Below are positions 26,607 through 34,979 of a stretch of DNA of 64,000 nt, piece after piece; positions within the stretch are counted from its first letter, which is position 1, and every line of letters starts with the position of its first letter. This stretch comes from Marinilabiliaceae bacterium (GTDB lineage: Bacteria; Bacteroidota; Bacteroidia; Bacteroidales; Marinilabiliaceae), in NCBI GenBank assembly GCA_016933045.1, contig JAFGBR010000081.1:1-64000 (forward strand), written 5' to 3'. A program made the position numbers and the translations under genes. The notes under the pieces are model-generated. The model worked only from the letters and a program-made list of their open reading frames with translations, had not been told where the DNA came from and made no database searches.

Positions 26607-28382
26607 TTATTCAATTACAGGCAAAGTCAAAACCGATTGAAATTCTTTATCGCGATAAACAGTTACTTCAGGTGCGGGATTCAATCGCGGCGTTCCGCGA
26701 CCAGAAAAACTGATGGCCAACTGAATTTTATGACCCGCATTAAAAACCATCGATATTGGTAGAATGGAAAACTCAAGCAAAGTGGGTTCGCCCGGCACTA
26801 ACGGGGTAACATCGGCCTCATTACAGCTGTGATAAGGTAATCCCAGTTTATTGTAGGGCGGTTCAGCCAGTTTTCGCATCGAAGCTCGTAGCTGCCCCTG
26901 AACGTTGTACGAGGTGAGTGTTCCATCGGGAGCAACATCCTGAATGGTAGCTACAAAATCGCCATCGGTGGCTGTTGACGATACCCAAAGGCTGATGGTG
27001 GGATGACCGGTAACCTGAACATCTTCACTTAGTATTTCAGTTTCGTAAATTACAGCTCCTTTTGTTGTTGAATTGGGGTGGAAATCGTACGAAATGGTTG
27101 TTACATCCTTTCCTGGTATTTCGGGTTCTGTCGTACTCAATGATCCTTCACCAAGATAAAAATTAACTCTTTTTTCTTCGGGCAGTGGCCACGAGGCCGA
27201 CGATTGCCATTCGAGCCCTTCAGGAGCATTATAGGTATAATAGTAAACCGGATCTTCGTCCATTATGCCGTTATCAATCCCTTTTAGCCAGTAATCGAAA
27301 AAACGAAGTTCCTCAATGACAATATCAAAACCTGTCGTTTTCATCGATGTAAACCAATCGCAGTGAACACCCGGACCAATAATCAGTTTTCGAGGAACAG
27401 TAAAGTTGTTAAAGGCAAAAAACGGCCCTGGTTTTGTATTTCCCTCATCCCAGTTTACAGCCATATACATGGCGATACCTGATGCATTAATTTCTTTCAG
27501 ATAATTTGAAGGACTGCTATGTTTCCACCATTGTTTTGAACCCTCATCAGTAAGTGTTGTAGAATGACTATCGCGATATGGTATGTGACCCGTATTTTCA
27601 ATGTTACCTGCATGTTCGGCAATAGCTAGTTTTAATTGCGAACTATCGGTATCACCATCAACCGGGGCAGCCATCAAATCTCTTCGTTGCTGTGCTGTAA
27701 GTTCACCTTCGGGCTGTGACCATGGCCTCCATTCACTAGACATCCCGCCGGCAACGCGAAAATCGTATACATCGAACTCAAAGCTCATCGGAAATATTGC
27801 TTTCAGGTGGGGAGGGGCAGTAGTGACTGCCTGCATTTGACTTCCACCGGTAGCCGAGCACCCCCACATACCAATATTGCCGTCACTCCACGGTTGTACT
27901 GCCAGCCATTCTGTAATATCGTAGGCATCGGTGCGGGCTGCACCAATCCATTCGCCACGGTTGTAGTTCTCGTTATGGCCAAACGAACCAAATAAACCAC
28001 GAAAATCAACCGTGGCTACCACATAGCCATATTTAACAAGTTGAGCTGCTGTTCCGGCATAACACTCAACGGTCATTCGCTCATTCGAATTATCATTGTA
28101 CCTGCGATTATAAGGTGTATGCATCCACAATACCGAGAGTGGTTCTTCTACAACTTTCCGGGTAATGGAATCAATGGGCCTGCAAATATCAACAGCCAAT
28201 TTTACGCCATCTCTCATTTCAACGTATTGCGAACTAAGATGGTAATCATCGGCATAAAGAGGTTTGCTGTATCCAAAATATTCGCCATACTTGGATATGC
28301 CATTATCGCAATATGATTTTGTTTTTTTAGTTGCACAGGAAAATGTAAGACTTAAAAATAAAACGACAAAATAGATATTCAT
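26607..28382 (-). CDS. CocE/NonD-family alpha/beta hydrolase lipoprotein
   Basis: 591 residues from MNIYFVVLFLSLTFSC, which gives a compact lipoprotein signal; an upstream ATG at 28436 would add 18 residues. The X-Pro dipeptidyl-peptidase/CocE hydrolase domain covers about 45-370 (VEMRDGVKLAVDICRP, VVATVDFRGLFGSFG, nucleophile Ser in GMWGCSATGG), followed by the C-terminal jelly-roll (about 395-590, VTGHPTISLWVSSTATDGDFVATIQDV). Family members cleave ester, amide or acyl bonds. In this PUL an esterase or acylase acting on substituted polysaccharide, or on ferulate/acetate, is conceivable; peptidase activity cannot be excluded. Confidence 0.88.
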   Translation of the reverse strand: MNIYFVVLFLSLTFSCATKKTKSYCDNGISKYGEYFGYSKPLYADDYHLSSQYVEMRDGVKLAVDICRPIDSITRKVVEEPLSVLWMHTPYNRRYNDNSNERMTVECYAGTAAQLVKYGYVVATVDFRGLFGSFGHNENYNRGEWIGAARTDAYDITEWLAVQPWSDGNIGMWGCSATGGSQMQAVTTAPPHLKAIFPMSFEFDVYDFRVAGGMSSEWRPWSQPEGELTAQQRRDLMAAPVDGDTDSSQLKLAIAEHAGNIENTGHIPYRDSHSTTLTDEGSKQWWKHSSPSNYLKEINASGIAMYMAVNWDEGNTKPGPFFAFNNFTVPRKLIIGPGVHCDWFTSMKTTGFDIVIEELRFFDYWLKGIDNGIMDEDPVYYYTYNAPEGLEWQSSASWPLPEEKRVNFYLGEGSLSTTEPEIPGKDVTTISYDFHPNSTTKGAVIYETEILSEDVQVTGHPTISLWVSSTATDGDFVATIQDVAPDGTLTSYNVQGQLRASMRKLAEPPYNKLGLPYHSCNEADVTPLVPGEPTLLEFSILPISMVFNAGHKIQLAISFSGRGTPRLNPAPEVTVYRDKEFQSVLTLPVIE

Positions 28383-28476
28383 ATTTCGGAAAAATTGAAT
28401 AGGCCTAAATTTACTTGTGCTGTAGCTTATTTTCATAGCTATTTGTATAATATTGTTTTTAATCTTTTTTTAATGA

Positions 28477-29340
28477 TTAATTTTTTTTTGAATCCATTGT
28501 CCAACCCGGGTATACAGATAAATCCTTTTCAAGGAACAGGGCTGAATTGTCTTTGTCTTTAAACATCCAATCGAGCCAGTCGAGCGCCATTTTTGCGAAA
28601 GAACCTCCATATTGTTCTGCGAAAGTTCCGCCATGTCCGGCTGTTGTATGATTGGCAAAAACGACCGGAACATGATCAATTCTTTCGTAGTCGAGTATGG
28701 CATTTGCGTACGCAACATCCGACTCGCCTCCAATGATATAAATAATTTCACCGTGCAGCTTTTCCAACGATTTGGTACTTGCCCCGGCCATGGTCATATT
28801 GCCCATGCCGGCATTAACGATCATATAGGTTTTAATGCGGTTGTCATCAGCTACGCGAAAAACTTGAGCCCCTCCACACGATTGTCCACCGGCAGCGATT
28901 TTGGATAAATCAACATTATTGAAATAATCTGTTCCTTTTGTTTTTGCTTGCTCCGAAATCCAATCCAAAGCTTTAAGCAATTCGTCATCGGGTGTATGCT
29001 TATGTTCTCGTTCTTCAACGGTCATCTGTAATGCACCAATGGCAACAATGATATAGCCTTGAGAAGCCACTTCGGTTAATAATTTCTCGTGGTGAATAGA
29101 TGAGTTCATACAACCACCATTGGCCCATACTATAACAGGTAATTTCCCTTCTTTCCTAACTGCTTTTTTAAAATTTTCGGGACGATAAACTACGAAATCA
29201 GGTAATGATTTTTCGGTTGCTGCTATGGCTTTGTATGGTCCGCTGCCTCCATGATCAACGATTTTTGAACCTACTATTTGTCCGAAACTGATGGTGTACA
29301 AACCAAGTAAAACCAATAATAATATTGAATATTTTCTCAT
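28477..29340 (-). CDS. Secreted alpha/beta hydrolase, paralog A
   Basis: 287 residues from MRKYSILLL, giving a clean signal peptide (cleavage near SFGQ); it starts 10 bases after the upstream gene. The fold is an alpha/beta hydrolase of the chlorophyllase/dienelactone-hydrolase-like group. The triad can be placed: Ser154 in GGQSCGG, Asp208 in GGESDVAYANA, His236 in TAGHGGTF; the oxyanion segment is VIVWANGGCMNSS. It shares these motifs with the gene at 44692-45588, indicating duplication inside the PUL. Probably a periplasmic esterase for acetyl or aromatic groups on the glycan; substrate unknown. Confidence 0.86.
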   Translation of the reverse strand: MRKYSILLLVLLGLYTISFGQIVGSKIVDHGGSGPYKAIAATEKSLPDFVVYRPENFKKAVRKEGKLPVIVWANGGCMNSSIHHEKLLTEVASQGYIIVAIGALQMTVEEREHKHTPDDELLKALDWISEQAKTKGTDYFNNVDLSKIAAGGQSCGGAQVFRVADDNRIKTYMIVNAGMGNMTMAGASTKSLEKLHGEIIYIIGGESDVAYANAILDYERIDHVPVVFANHTTAGHGGTFAEQYGGSFAKMALDWLDWMFKDKDNSALFLEKDLSVYPGWTMDSKKN

Positions 29341-29350
29341 TTTAGCATTA

Positions 29351-31324
29351 TTAGTCAATAATTTCAAATTTTCCGATGTAGGTTTTAACATTCGTACTTA
29401 ATTTAATAATGTATAAACCTGATTTTAAGTCACTGCAAGGTACTTCCACATGATTATTCTCTGTAATGGATAAAGATTTTACCAATTTGCCATTCGTTGT
29501 GTGTATACCAATTTCAGACATGTTTTCGGGAGTCGATACATATAATAATTCTTTTACCGGTACCGGATAAATCACCATTTTTTCATCTGAATTATAAAGA
29601 AAAAGAGAAGTGGAATTATCATCAGGGCATTTTGCTCCAACCGGTACCACTGTAGTTTCAAGGGGAATAATTCTCATATAGTCAATATTTCCTAATCCTT
29701 CGTTTTTTGTGGCCGAAACAGAAATAGTTACAATTCCGGGATTAGTGACTGTATAATTAATGGCAGCCAAGCTCCAATCGTCCCACGATGCCGTAGCGGG
29801 AAAATCTACAACGCCAATATTATCTTCATTAATTATGACTTTTCCTGGCCGATCAGAGGACGATGCATAGCGAAACAGTATTGAATATGAGCCTGTCTCA
29901 GTAAAATTAACAGACCAATTAATGGTAACACCACTTTTGTTGTCTGTATTAATAAAACCAGTACCGGTATAGTTTAGGTGGTTGGTATCAATACTTCCTT
30001 CATCGTTCGTTATGCCACAGTAACCATCAGCATTTTCCTGAATTGTTACCATGGATCCCACTTGTATTAAAGTCGTCTCAGATTTATTTTCAAGGCCGTC
30101 ATCTCCTGTAGCAACTGCATATATTGAATAAACTCCGGCTTCTAATTCAGAGATTTCGTATGAATAGGGTGCCGTAAAGTCTTCTCCAACCGGTTCCTCA
30201 TTAACCCAGAAAGCAACTTTTACAATCTCACCTTCAGCATGGCTGGCTTCTGCCTCAAGATTAATACTTTGGTCAAGCTCGTAAACAGCATTTTTAGCAG
30301 GAGCGATTAATGAAACATTTATCAATACAGAAGGTGGTAAAACGACATCACAATTATCAAACGAAAAGTTACGGGAAAGAACCGGCCATCCGTCAAGCAT
30401 TTTCATTCTAAGAATGTCATACTGGGCAAACCCGTTCCTTTCACCATTATAAAAGTGCGTTGTTACATAGTTAGCGCATGAGTCGCGATAGAGGCTAAAA
30501 TGTCCGGGGCCAATGTATTTTCCATCTTTATTTGGAAGTAAAGTTCTATAATCGGTGTAGGGACCATTGACATTGGTTGAGCGGCCTACAATTATGTAAT
30601 AAGTACTTTCCAGCCCTCTACAACATGCCCCCCGGTTTATAACCAGATAGTAATAACCATCTTCTTTAAACAGTGCAGGAGCTTCGTACGAACTGCTACC
30701 TCCACCGGCAAGGTGTTTTACTTGCGTCGTTGCTAACCCCGTAATTGTATCAATTTCAACGATGCCAATTCCTCCGCTAAACGATCCATACACCATGTAA
30801 ACTTTTCCATCGTCGTCTTTAAACATACCCGGATCGATGGCATTGATATCAGATCTTGAATTAGACGAAACAACTTTACCCATATCCTCCCAATTGGGAT
30901 TGTTGAGCGATGTTGACTTAACACAACCAATAGCCGAGTATGAACTGCCAAATGATGAGCAGGAATAATATAAATAATAGGCTCCATTCATGTAAATAAT
31001 ATCCGGCGCCCATAAATTTCCGTCGGTATTAGCCGTTTCGCCACTTCCAAAATAAGGAATAGTCCATGCCGGGTAGTTCGATTTCCAATTAGAGCCCGGT
31101 TGAAATATGTGATTATTACTGGAAGTCCAGTTAACCATGTCCTTAGAATATGCTGCACCTACCCCTGGTGCTGTAAAAAAGTGCCAATAGTTATCACCGT
31201 CTTTTATTAAAGTTGCCGGATCATGGGAAAACAAACTACCCTTTAGATCAACAGCAAAGCTTTGGTTTATCGAAGCAAGTGCAACTATTACAATAAGCAA
31301 TAACGCTTTGTTTGGCTTTTTCAT
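29351..31324 (-). CDS. GH43 endo-arabinanase-like enzyme with Ig, CBM and T9SS tail
   Basis: 657 residues from MKKPNKALLL (signal peptide, cleavage near QSFAVD). GH43 propeller about 25-330: SHDPATL (base Asp), NAIDPGMF (pKa-modulating Asp), YEAPALF (acid Glu), NLWAPDIIYMNGAYYLYYS, GACCRGLESTYYIIVGRS and the histidine segment GPGHFSLY, as in alpha-1,5-L-arabinanases. Then an Ig-like domain (about 335-420), a CBM6/35-like module (about 425-560, QENADGYCGITNDEG) and a T9SS type A tail (575-657). Likely extracellular cleavage of arabinan. The tail closely resembles that of the GH53 at 17161-19179. Confidence 0.92.
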   Translation of the reverse strand: MKKPNKALLLIVIVALASINQSFAVDLKGSLFSHDPATLIKDGDNYWHFFTAPGVGAAYSKDMVNWTSSNNHIFQPGSNWKSNYPAWTIPYFGSGETANTDGNLWAPDIIYMNGAYYLYYSCSSFGSSYSAIGCVKSTSLNNPNWEDMGKVVSSNSRSDINAIDPGMFKDDDGKVYMVYGSFSGGIGIVEIDTITGLATTQVKHLAGGGSSSYEAPALFKEDGYYYLVINRGACCRGLESTYYIIVGRSTNVNGPYTDYRTLLPNKDGKYIGPGHFSLYRDSCANYVTTHFYNGERNGFAQYDILRMKMLDGWPVLSRNFSFDNCDVVLPPSVLINVSLIAPAKNAVYELDQSINLEAEASHAEGEIVKVAFWVNEEPVGEDFTAPYSYEISELEAGVYSIYAVATGDDGLENKSETTLIQVGSMVTIQENADGYCGITNDEGSIDTNHLNYTGTGFINTDNKSGVTINWSVNFTETGSYSILFRYASSSDRPGKVIINEDNIGVVDFPATASWDDWSLAAINYTVTNPGIVTISVSATKNEGLGNIDYMRIIPLETTVVPVGAKCPDDNSTSLFLYNSDEKMVIYPVPVKELLYVSTPENMSEIGIHTTNGKLVKSLSITENNHVEVPCSDLKSGLYIIKLSTNVKTYIGKFEIID

Positions 31325-31349
31325 TTGAATAGCTATCAATTATTATATT

Positions 31350-32417
31350 TTATTCTTCTGTATTTATTTTTTCATCGATATTTATCTCTTCGTCTGCTTC
31401 AAAAACAACTGTTGGCCATTCGACTCTATCCCAGGTTATTTCTTTTACAACAAGCTTCGATCGTCCGTGGTCGTGTTTGTCGTAGCCATGTGCCACAAAA
31501 TATGTTTTTCCGTCGAAATCGTAAACTGCACAGTGGCCAATACCGGCATAATTGTCGTTGGGACCTGCCACATAAGTTCCACCACCCGCATACATTGGTA
31601 CACCATTTTTATCAAAGTAGGGGCCACGAATATCGCGCGATCTACCCACTACTGTGTTGTAGCTGCTTTCCAATCCTCTACAACAATAATCGAGCGATAC
31701 AAACAGATAGTAGTACTGGTGTCTGCGATAAATAAATGGTGCTTCAATGGTGCCATCGCCAGGGTCGGTATCGGGCATTCCAAATGTACGTTCCTGTTTG
31801 GCTACGGTGTACCATTCCTGTGGTTCGGCCAGAGATTTCATATCAGGAGCAAGTTTTACCAGTTTTATACCACCCCAAAACGAACCAAATGATAACCATC
31901 CGGTTGATTCTCCGCCCCATTTTCGTTCAAAATAGACATTTGCATCAATGGCATTCCAGAAATCGCGTCCGGGAATCGATTGAACAATCATTCCGTGATC
32001 AACCCAATTATAATCAGGGTCATCCTGATTAAGTGTTTTATTGGTCATTACACCAATTGCCGATGTATTTTTTGCGAATGCCGATGGAGAATAATACAAA
32101 TAGTATTCTCCATTATAGAATTGAATATCGGGAGCCCAAAATCCTCCACGATATCCGGGAATAATAGAGTCTGTAACCCATTCCAACTTACTTGGCACAG
32201 GCTTTAATTTTGTCCAGTTTTGCAAATCAGTACTTTTTGCCATACCACCACCGGTTACAAAAAGATAAAAGGTACTATCCTGTTTTATCATTACCGGATC
32301 GTGAGCTATGTATCCTTTTGAGTCACTTGCTTGCGTTTGTTGCTGAGCCGTTGCTGTCAGCGAGAGGCCTGCTATCAGGCATAGCAGTAAACATTTTTCG
32401 ATTAGGTTGATTAACAT
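31350..32417 (-). CDS. GH43 arabinanase-like enzyme, single domain
   Basis: 355 residues. Signal peptide ending SLTATAQQ (about residue 25). One GH43 propeller with AHDPVMI (base Asp), GGFWAPDIQFYNGEYYLYYSPSAF, FWNAIDANVYF (Asp), TIEAPFIY (acid Glu), CCRGLESSYNTVVGRS and GIGHCAVYDFDGKTYFVAHGY. It is related to the neighbouring GH43 at 29351 but lacks the Ig/CBM/T9SS tail, so it is probably periplasmic and acts on imported arabino-oligosaccharides. The start is 33 bases past the serine hydrolase gene. Endo- or exo-mode cannot be decided from sequence. Confidence 0.9.
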   Translation of the reverse strand: MLINLIEKCLLLCLIAGLSLTATAQQQTQASDSKGYIAHDPVMIKQDSTFYLFVTGGGMAKSTDLQNWTKLKPVPSKLEWVTDSIIPGYRGGFWAPDIQFYNGEYYLYYSPSAFAKNTSAIGVMTNKTLNQDDPDYNWVDHGMIVQSIPGRDFWNAIDANVYFERKWGGESTGWLSFGSFWGGIKLVKLAPDMKSLAEPQEWYTVAKQERTFGMPDTDPGDGTIEAPFIYRRHQYYYLFVSLDYCCRGLESSYNTVVGRSRDIRGPYFDKNGVPMYAGGGTYVAGPNDNYAGIGHCAVYDFDGKTYFVAHGYDKHDHGRSKLVVKEITWDRVEWPTVVFEADEEINIDEKINTEE

Positions 32418-32450
32418 ATCAGAAGATTTTCAGTTCTTATTGTGCATTTA

Positions 32451-33779
32451 TTATTTGATCATTTGATATACCTTGTCAAGGTATTGTGGATAAAGAGCGT
32501 CGCGGCGAGCCATATTTATGTAGAACAACGCAATCAGGTTGTTTTCGGGGTCGATGATGTATTCCGTACCAAACATTCCACCCCATGCAAAAGCCGTATT
32601 CGATACAGCCGGAACGGGCTTTTTTAGTTCGTTATATAACTCGAATCCTAAGCCAAACTGAAACCCTTTGCCTCCGGCATTAGGTTCCGGTAAGCGGTTT
32701 ATGGTGGTCATCACTTCAATGGTTTCGGGTTTTAGGATACGTTTTCCGTTGAATTCGCCTTTGTTCAGAAGCATTTGGCAAAATTTAGCATAATCTTCAA
32801 TGGGGCCGTTTAAACCGATGGCTCCTTCGCAGTAGGTTTGTTGTGGGCTAACTGTTCCTTCGCTATAAATATTAGTTGCCGATTCAAGTTTACCATTAAC
32901 AGTACTGTAAGCTTTTACAAAACGGCTTAACTTACCTGGTTCGTAATACCAATCGGTGTTATCCATACCCAACGGAATAAGAACATTTTCTTTTACATAG
33001 GTTCTGAGCGATTGTCCCGAGATGCGTTCAACCAGGTATGCCAACATATTGGTGCTGATGTGATAGTTCCACTCGGTTCCGGGGTCGAAGCCTAACGGAT
33101 ACTTTGCCAGGGCAAGCATCTCTTCTTCGAGATATTGTGCCTGGTAGTTGCCGCCTCCGCTGTGCTGTCCGGCCGGGGTTTCAGTTGGCATCATTCCGCC
33201 AAACCCGGCAGGGGCATCGCTTTGTCTTCTTTCGGCTTGTTTAATCTTACCCACCAAACCTGCGTTTATCCCCGATGAATGAGACATCAGATGAACAAAA
33301 GTCATTGGACTGGCTACCGGCCGGGTTTCGTAAGTGCCGTCATCATATACTTTTGTCACCACCTGATCGGGTATCTCAGGAAAATATTTCGAAACGGGAT
33401 CGTCTATTTTCACCAGGCCTTTTTCAACAAGCGTCATAAAGGCTACTGTGGTTATGGCTTTTGTTTGAGAAAATAATATGTAGTAATCATCTATTGAGGC
33501 GGGAATCTGGTTTTCGATATCTTTCAGGCCAAATGCGTTTTTGTAAACAACATTTCCATTTTTAGCCACAAAAGCAGTTACACAATTAAGTTTTTGCTCG
33601 TCAACAAACGATTGCAACAATGAATCGATACTTTTGATTTGAGTTTGATCGATTTCTATATGGTTATAATCAGGGTTTCTATTAAACGATTGTGGCACAT
33701 TCTCTAATTGTTGAGATAGGCCATTAAAACCAATACTCAAAACGAGAAACACAACGAAATAAATACGGAATGTATTCAT
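32451..33779 (-). CDS. Serine hydrolase of the beta-lactamase/class C esterase family
   Basis: 442 residues from MNTFRIYFVVFLVL, which gives a signal peptide and no overlap with the upstream gene; a longer reading from 33815 is less likely. Motifs: SxxK as SQTK (about residue 112, LFSQTKAITTVAFM), the YxN-like segment WNYHISTNML, and the conserved GLGFELYNE and AFAWGGMFGTEYIIDPENNL (counterpart of the third motif HxG/WGG). Such enzymes in PULs act as esterases or are of unknown function rather than as beta-lactamases. Placed between two GH43 genes. Possible role: removal of acyl groups from the glycan. Confidence 0.9.
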   Translation of the reverse strand: MNTFRIYFVVFLVLSIGFNGLSQQLENVPQSFNRNPDYNHIEIDQTQIKSIDSLLQSFVDEQKLNCVTAFVAKNGNVVYKNAFGLKDIENQIPASIDDYYILFSQTKAITTVAFMTLVEKGLVKIDDPVSKYFPEIPDQVVTKVYDDGTYETRPVASPMTFVHLMSHSSGINAGLVGKIKQAERRQSDAPAGFGGMMPTETPAGQHSGGGNYQAQYLEEEMLALAKYPLGFDPGTEWNYHISTNMLAYLVERISGQSLRTYVKENVLIPLGMDNTDWYYEPGKLSRFVKAYSTVNGKLESATNIYSEGTVSPQQTYCEGAIGLNGPIEDYAKFCQMLLNKGEFNGKRILKPETIEVMTTINRLPEPNAGGKGFQFGLGFELYNELKKPVPAVSNTAFAWGGMFGTEYIIDPENNLIALFYINMARRDALYPQYLDKVYQMIK

Positions 33780-33798
33780 ATAAATCTTTTTTTTATTT

Positions 33799-34794
33799 TT
33801 AAGGATGATATTCACCTTTCACAATAATTTTATCCCCCGAATCATCCACCTCAAACAAATGCGGTATGCGTACATATCGGCCATTTACACTTTTATGGCT
33901 GTGAACCGACATAAGCAGTTTTCCCTCAAAGGTGCGGAACAACATTCCGTGCCCGAAATTTGGAGGCGTTATAGGTTCCTGCTCCTGTAACCAGGGGCCA
34001 TCCAGGGTGCCACTTTCGGAATAGGCAACACCCTGAACATAGTCGCTAAAAACCCAGCTTGTCCAAATCATTCCAAGCCTACCCGTTTGTGTTTTAAACA
34101 GATAAGGGCCATCTGTCACTTTGTTGGGAACAATACGTCCGTTTTCTTCTTTCTCTTTACTCCATGGTGAATCATAAGCAAAAAACATTATTTTTCTTTT
34201 CCCGACAGTACCACTTAAATCAGGTTTAAGTTCAATTTTTTCCATGGTACCATTCCAATTAATTAACCATTCTCCACAATAAACCATGTAAGGTTTACCA
34301 TCTGTATCAACCCAGAAAGTACCATCTAAAGTAGGTAGGTCGGCAGGCAAATAAATCTTATCTTCCATAGGTACATAAGGGCCATCGGGTTTATCACTAA
34401 CCAAAACATGGCTCGCACGTCGGTTAATTGCATTTCCTTTTACAGTATCAATAACTACCTTTTGATTGGTGAAAGTAGCAAAGTAGTAATACTTACCTTT
34501 ATATTGGTGCAATTCGGCTGCCCATATCATAGGGCGTGGGCCCATCCATGAATTGGGATCAGTCTCGGTTACCACATAAGGACCCGACCATTTTGCAAGG
34601 TCTTTACTCTTCCAAAGTAATCCACCTGTTCCGGTCATGTAATAGACTGAGGTGTTTTGATCGGCAAGAATGGCAGGATCGCTTAACCGTATTGAATCCA
34701 ACGGAATGTTTTCTTTAACTTCCGGTTTCCAACCTTGTGCAATGATAACTGTAATGCATAAAAGCATAATAAGTGTTGTCACAATTTTTTTCAT
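33799..34794 (-). CDS. GH43 family protein, single domain, altered acid motif
   Basis: 331 residues with a signal peptide ending TVIIAQGW. Propeller features: RLSDPAILAD (base Asp), MIWAAELHQYKGKYYYFATF, DGTFWVDTDGKPYMVYCGEW, TDGPYLFKTQTGRLGMIWTSW and NFGHGMLFRTFEGKLLMSVHSH. At the position where GH43 enzymes usually have the acid Glu (xEGP), this one has TDGP, an Asp. That could change activity or mean the true acid lies elsewhere. Preceded by a 185-base spacer (34795-34979) with no recognised gene. Probably arabinosidase- or galactosidase-like; substrate open. Confidence 0.82.
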   Translation of the reverse strand: MKKIVTTLIMLLCITVIIAQGWKPEVKENIPLDSIRLSDPAILADQNTSVYYMTGTGGLLWKSKDLAKWSGPYVVTETDPNSWMGPRPMIWAAELHQYKGKYYYFATFTNQKVVIDTVKGNAINRRASHVLVSDKPDGPYVPMEDKIYLPADLPTLDGTFWVDTDGKPYMVYCGEWLINWNGTMEKIELKPDLSGTVGKRKIMFFAYDSPWSKEKEENGRIVPNKVTDGPYLFKTQTGRLGMIWTSWVFSDYVQGVAYSESGTLDGPWLQEQEPITPPNFGHGMLFRTFEGKLLMSVHSHKSVNGRYVRIPHLFEVDDSGDKIIVKGEYHP

Positions 34795-34979
34795 CCTAAA
34801 TGATTTTGTGAAGAAAGCCGGATAGCCTGTAATAACCAGGAGGAGCTCGCATGATGAGTTTTAAATCCGTCAATCTTCGATTCATCCCTAATTTATTGTT
34901 TACGAATCATGCTCGTTATATTTTTTAAAACAAAACCAATTTTTTTCAACTTTTATGGTCGTAATCAAATATAAATATT

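Noticed and set aside
31325..32410. Several open frames on the plus strand
   Set aside because: They lie opposite the GH43 gene 31350-32417, whose motifs are certain, and show no family features.
32451..33779. Antibiotic-resistance beta-lactamase
   Set aside because: The SxxK fold is shared by many esterases; the third motif and the PUL context do not favour beta-lactamase activity.
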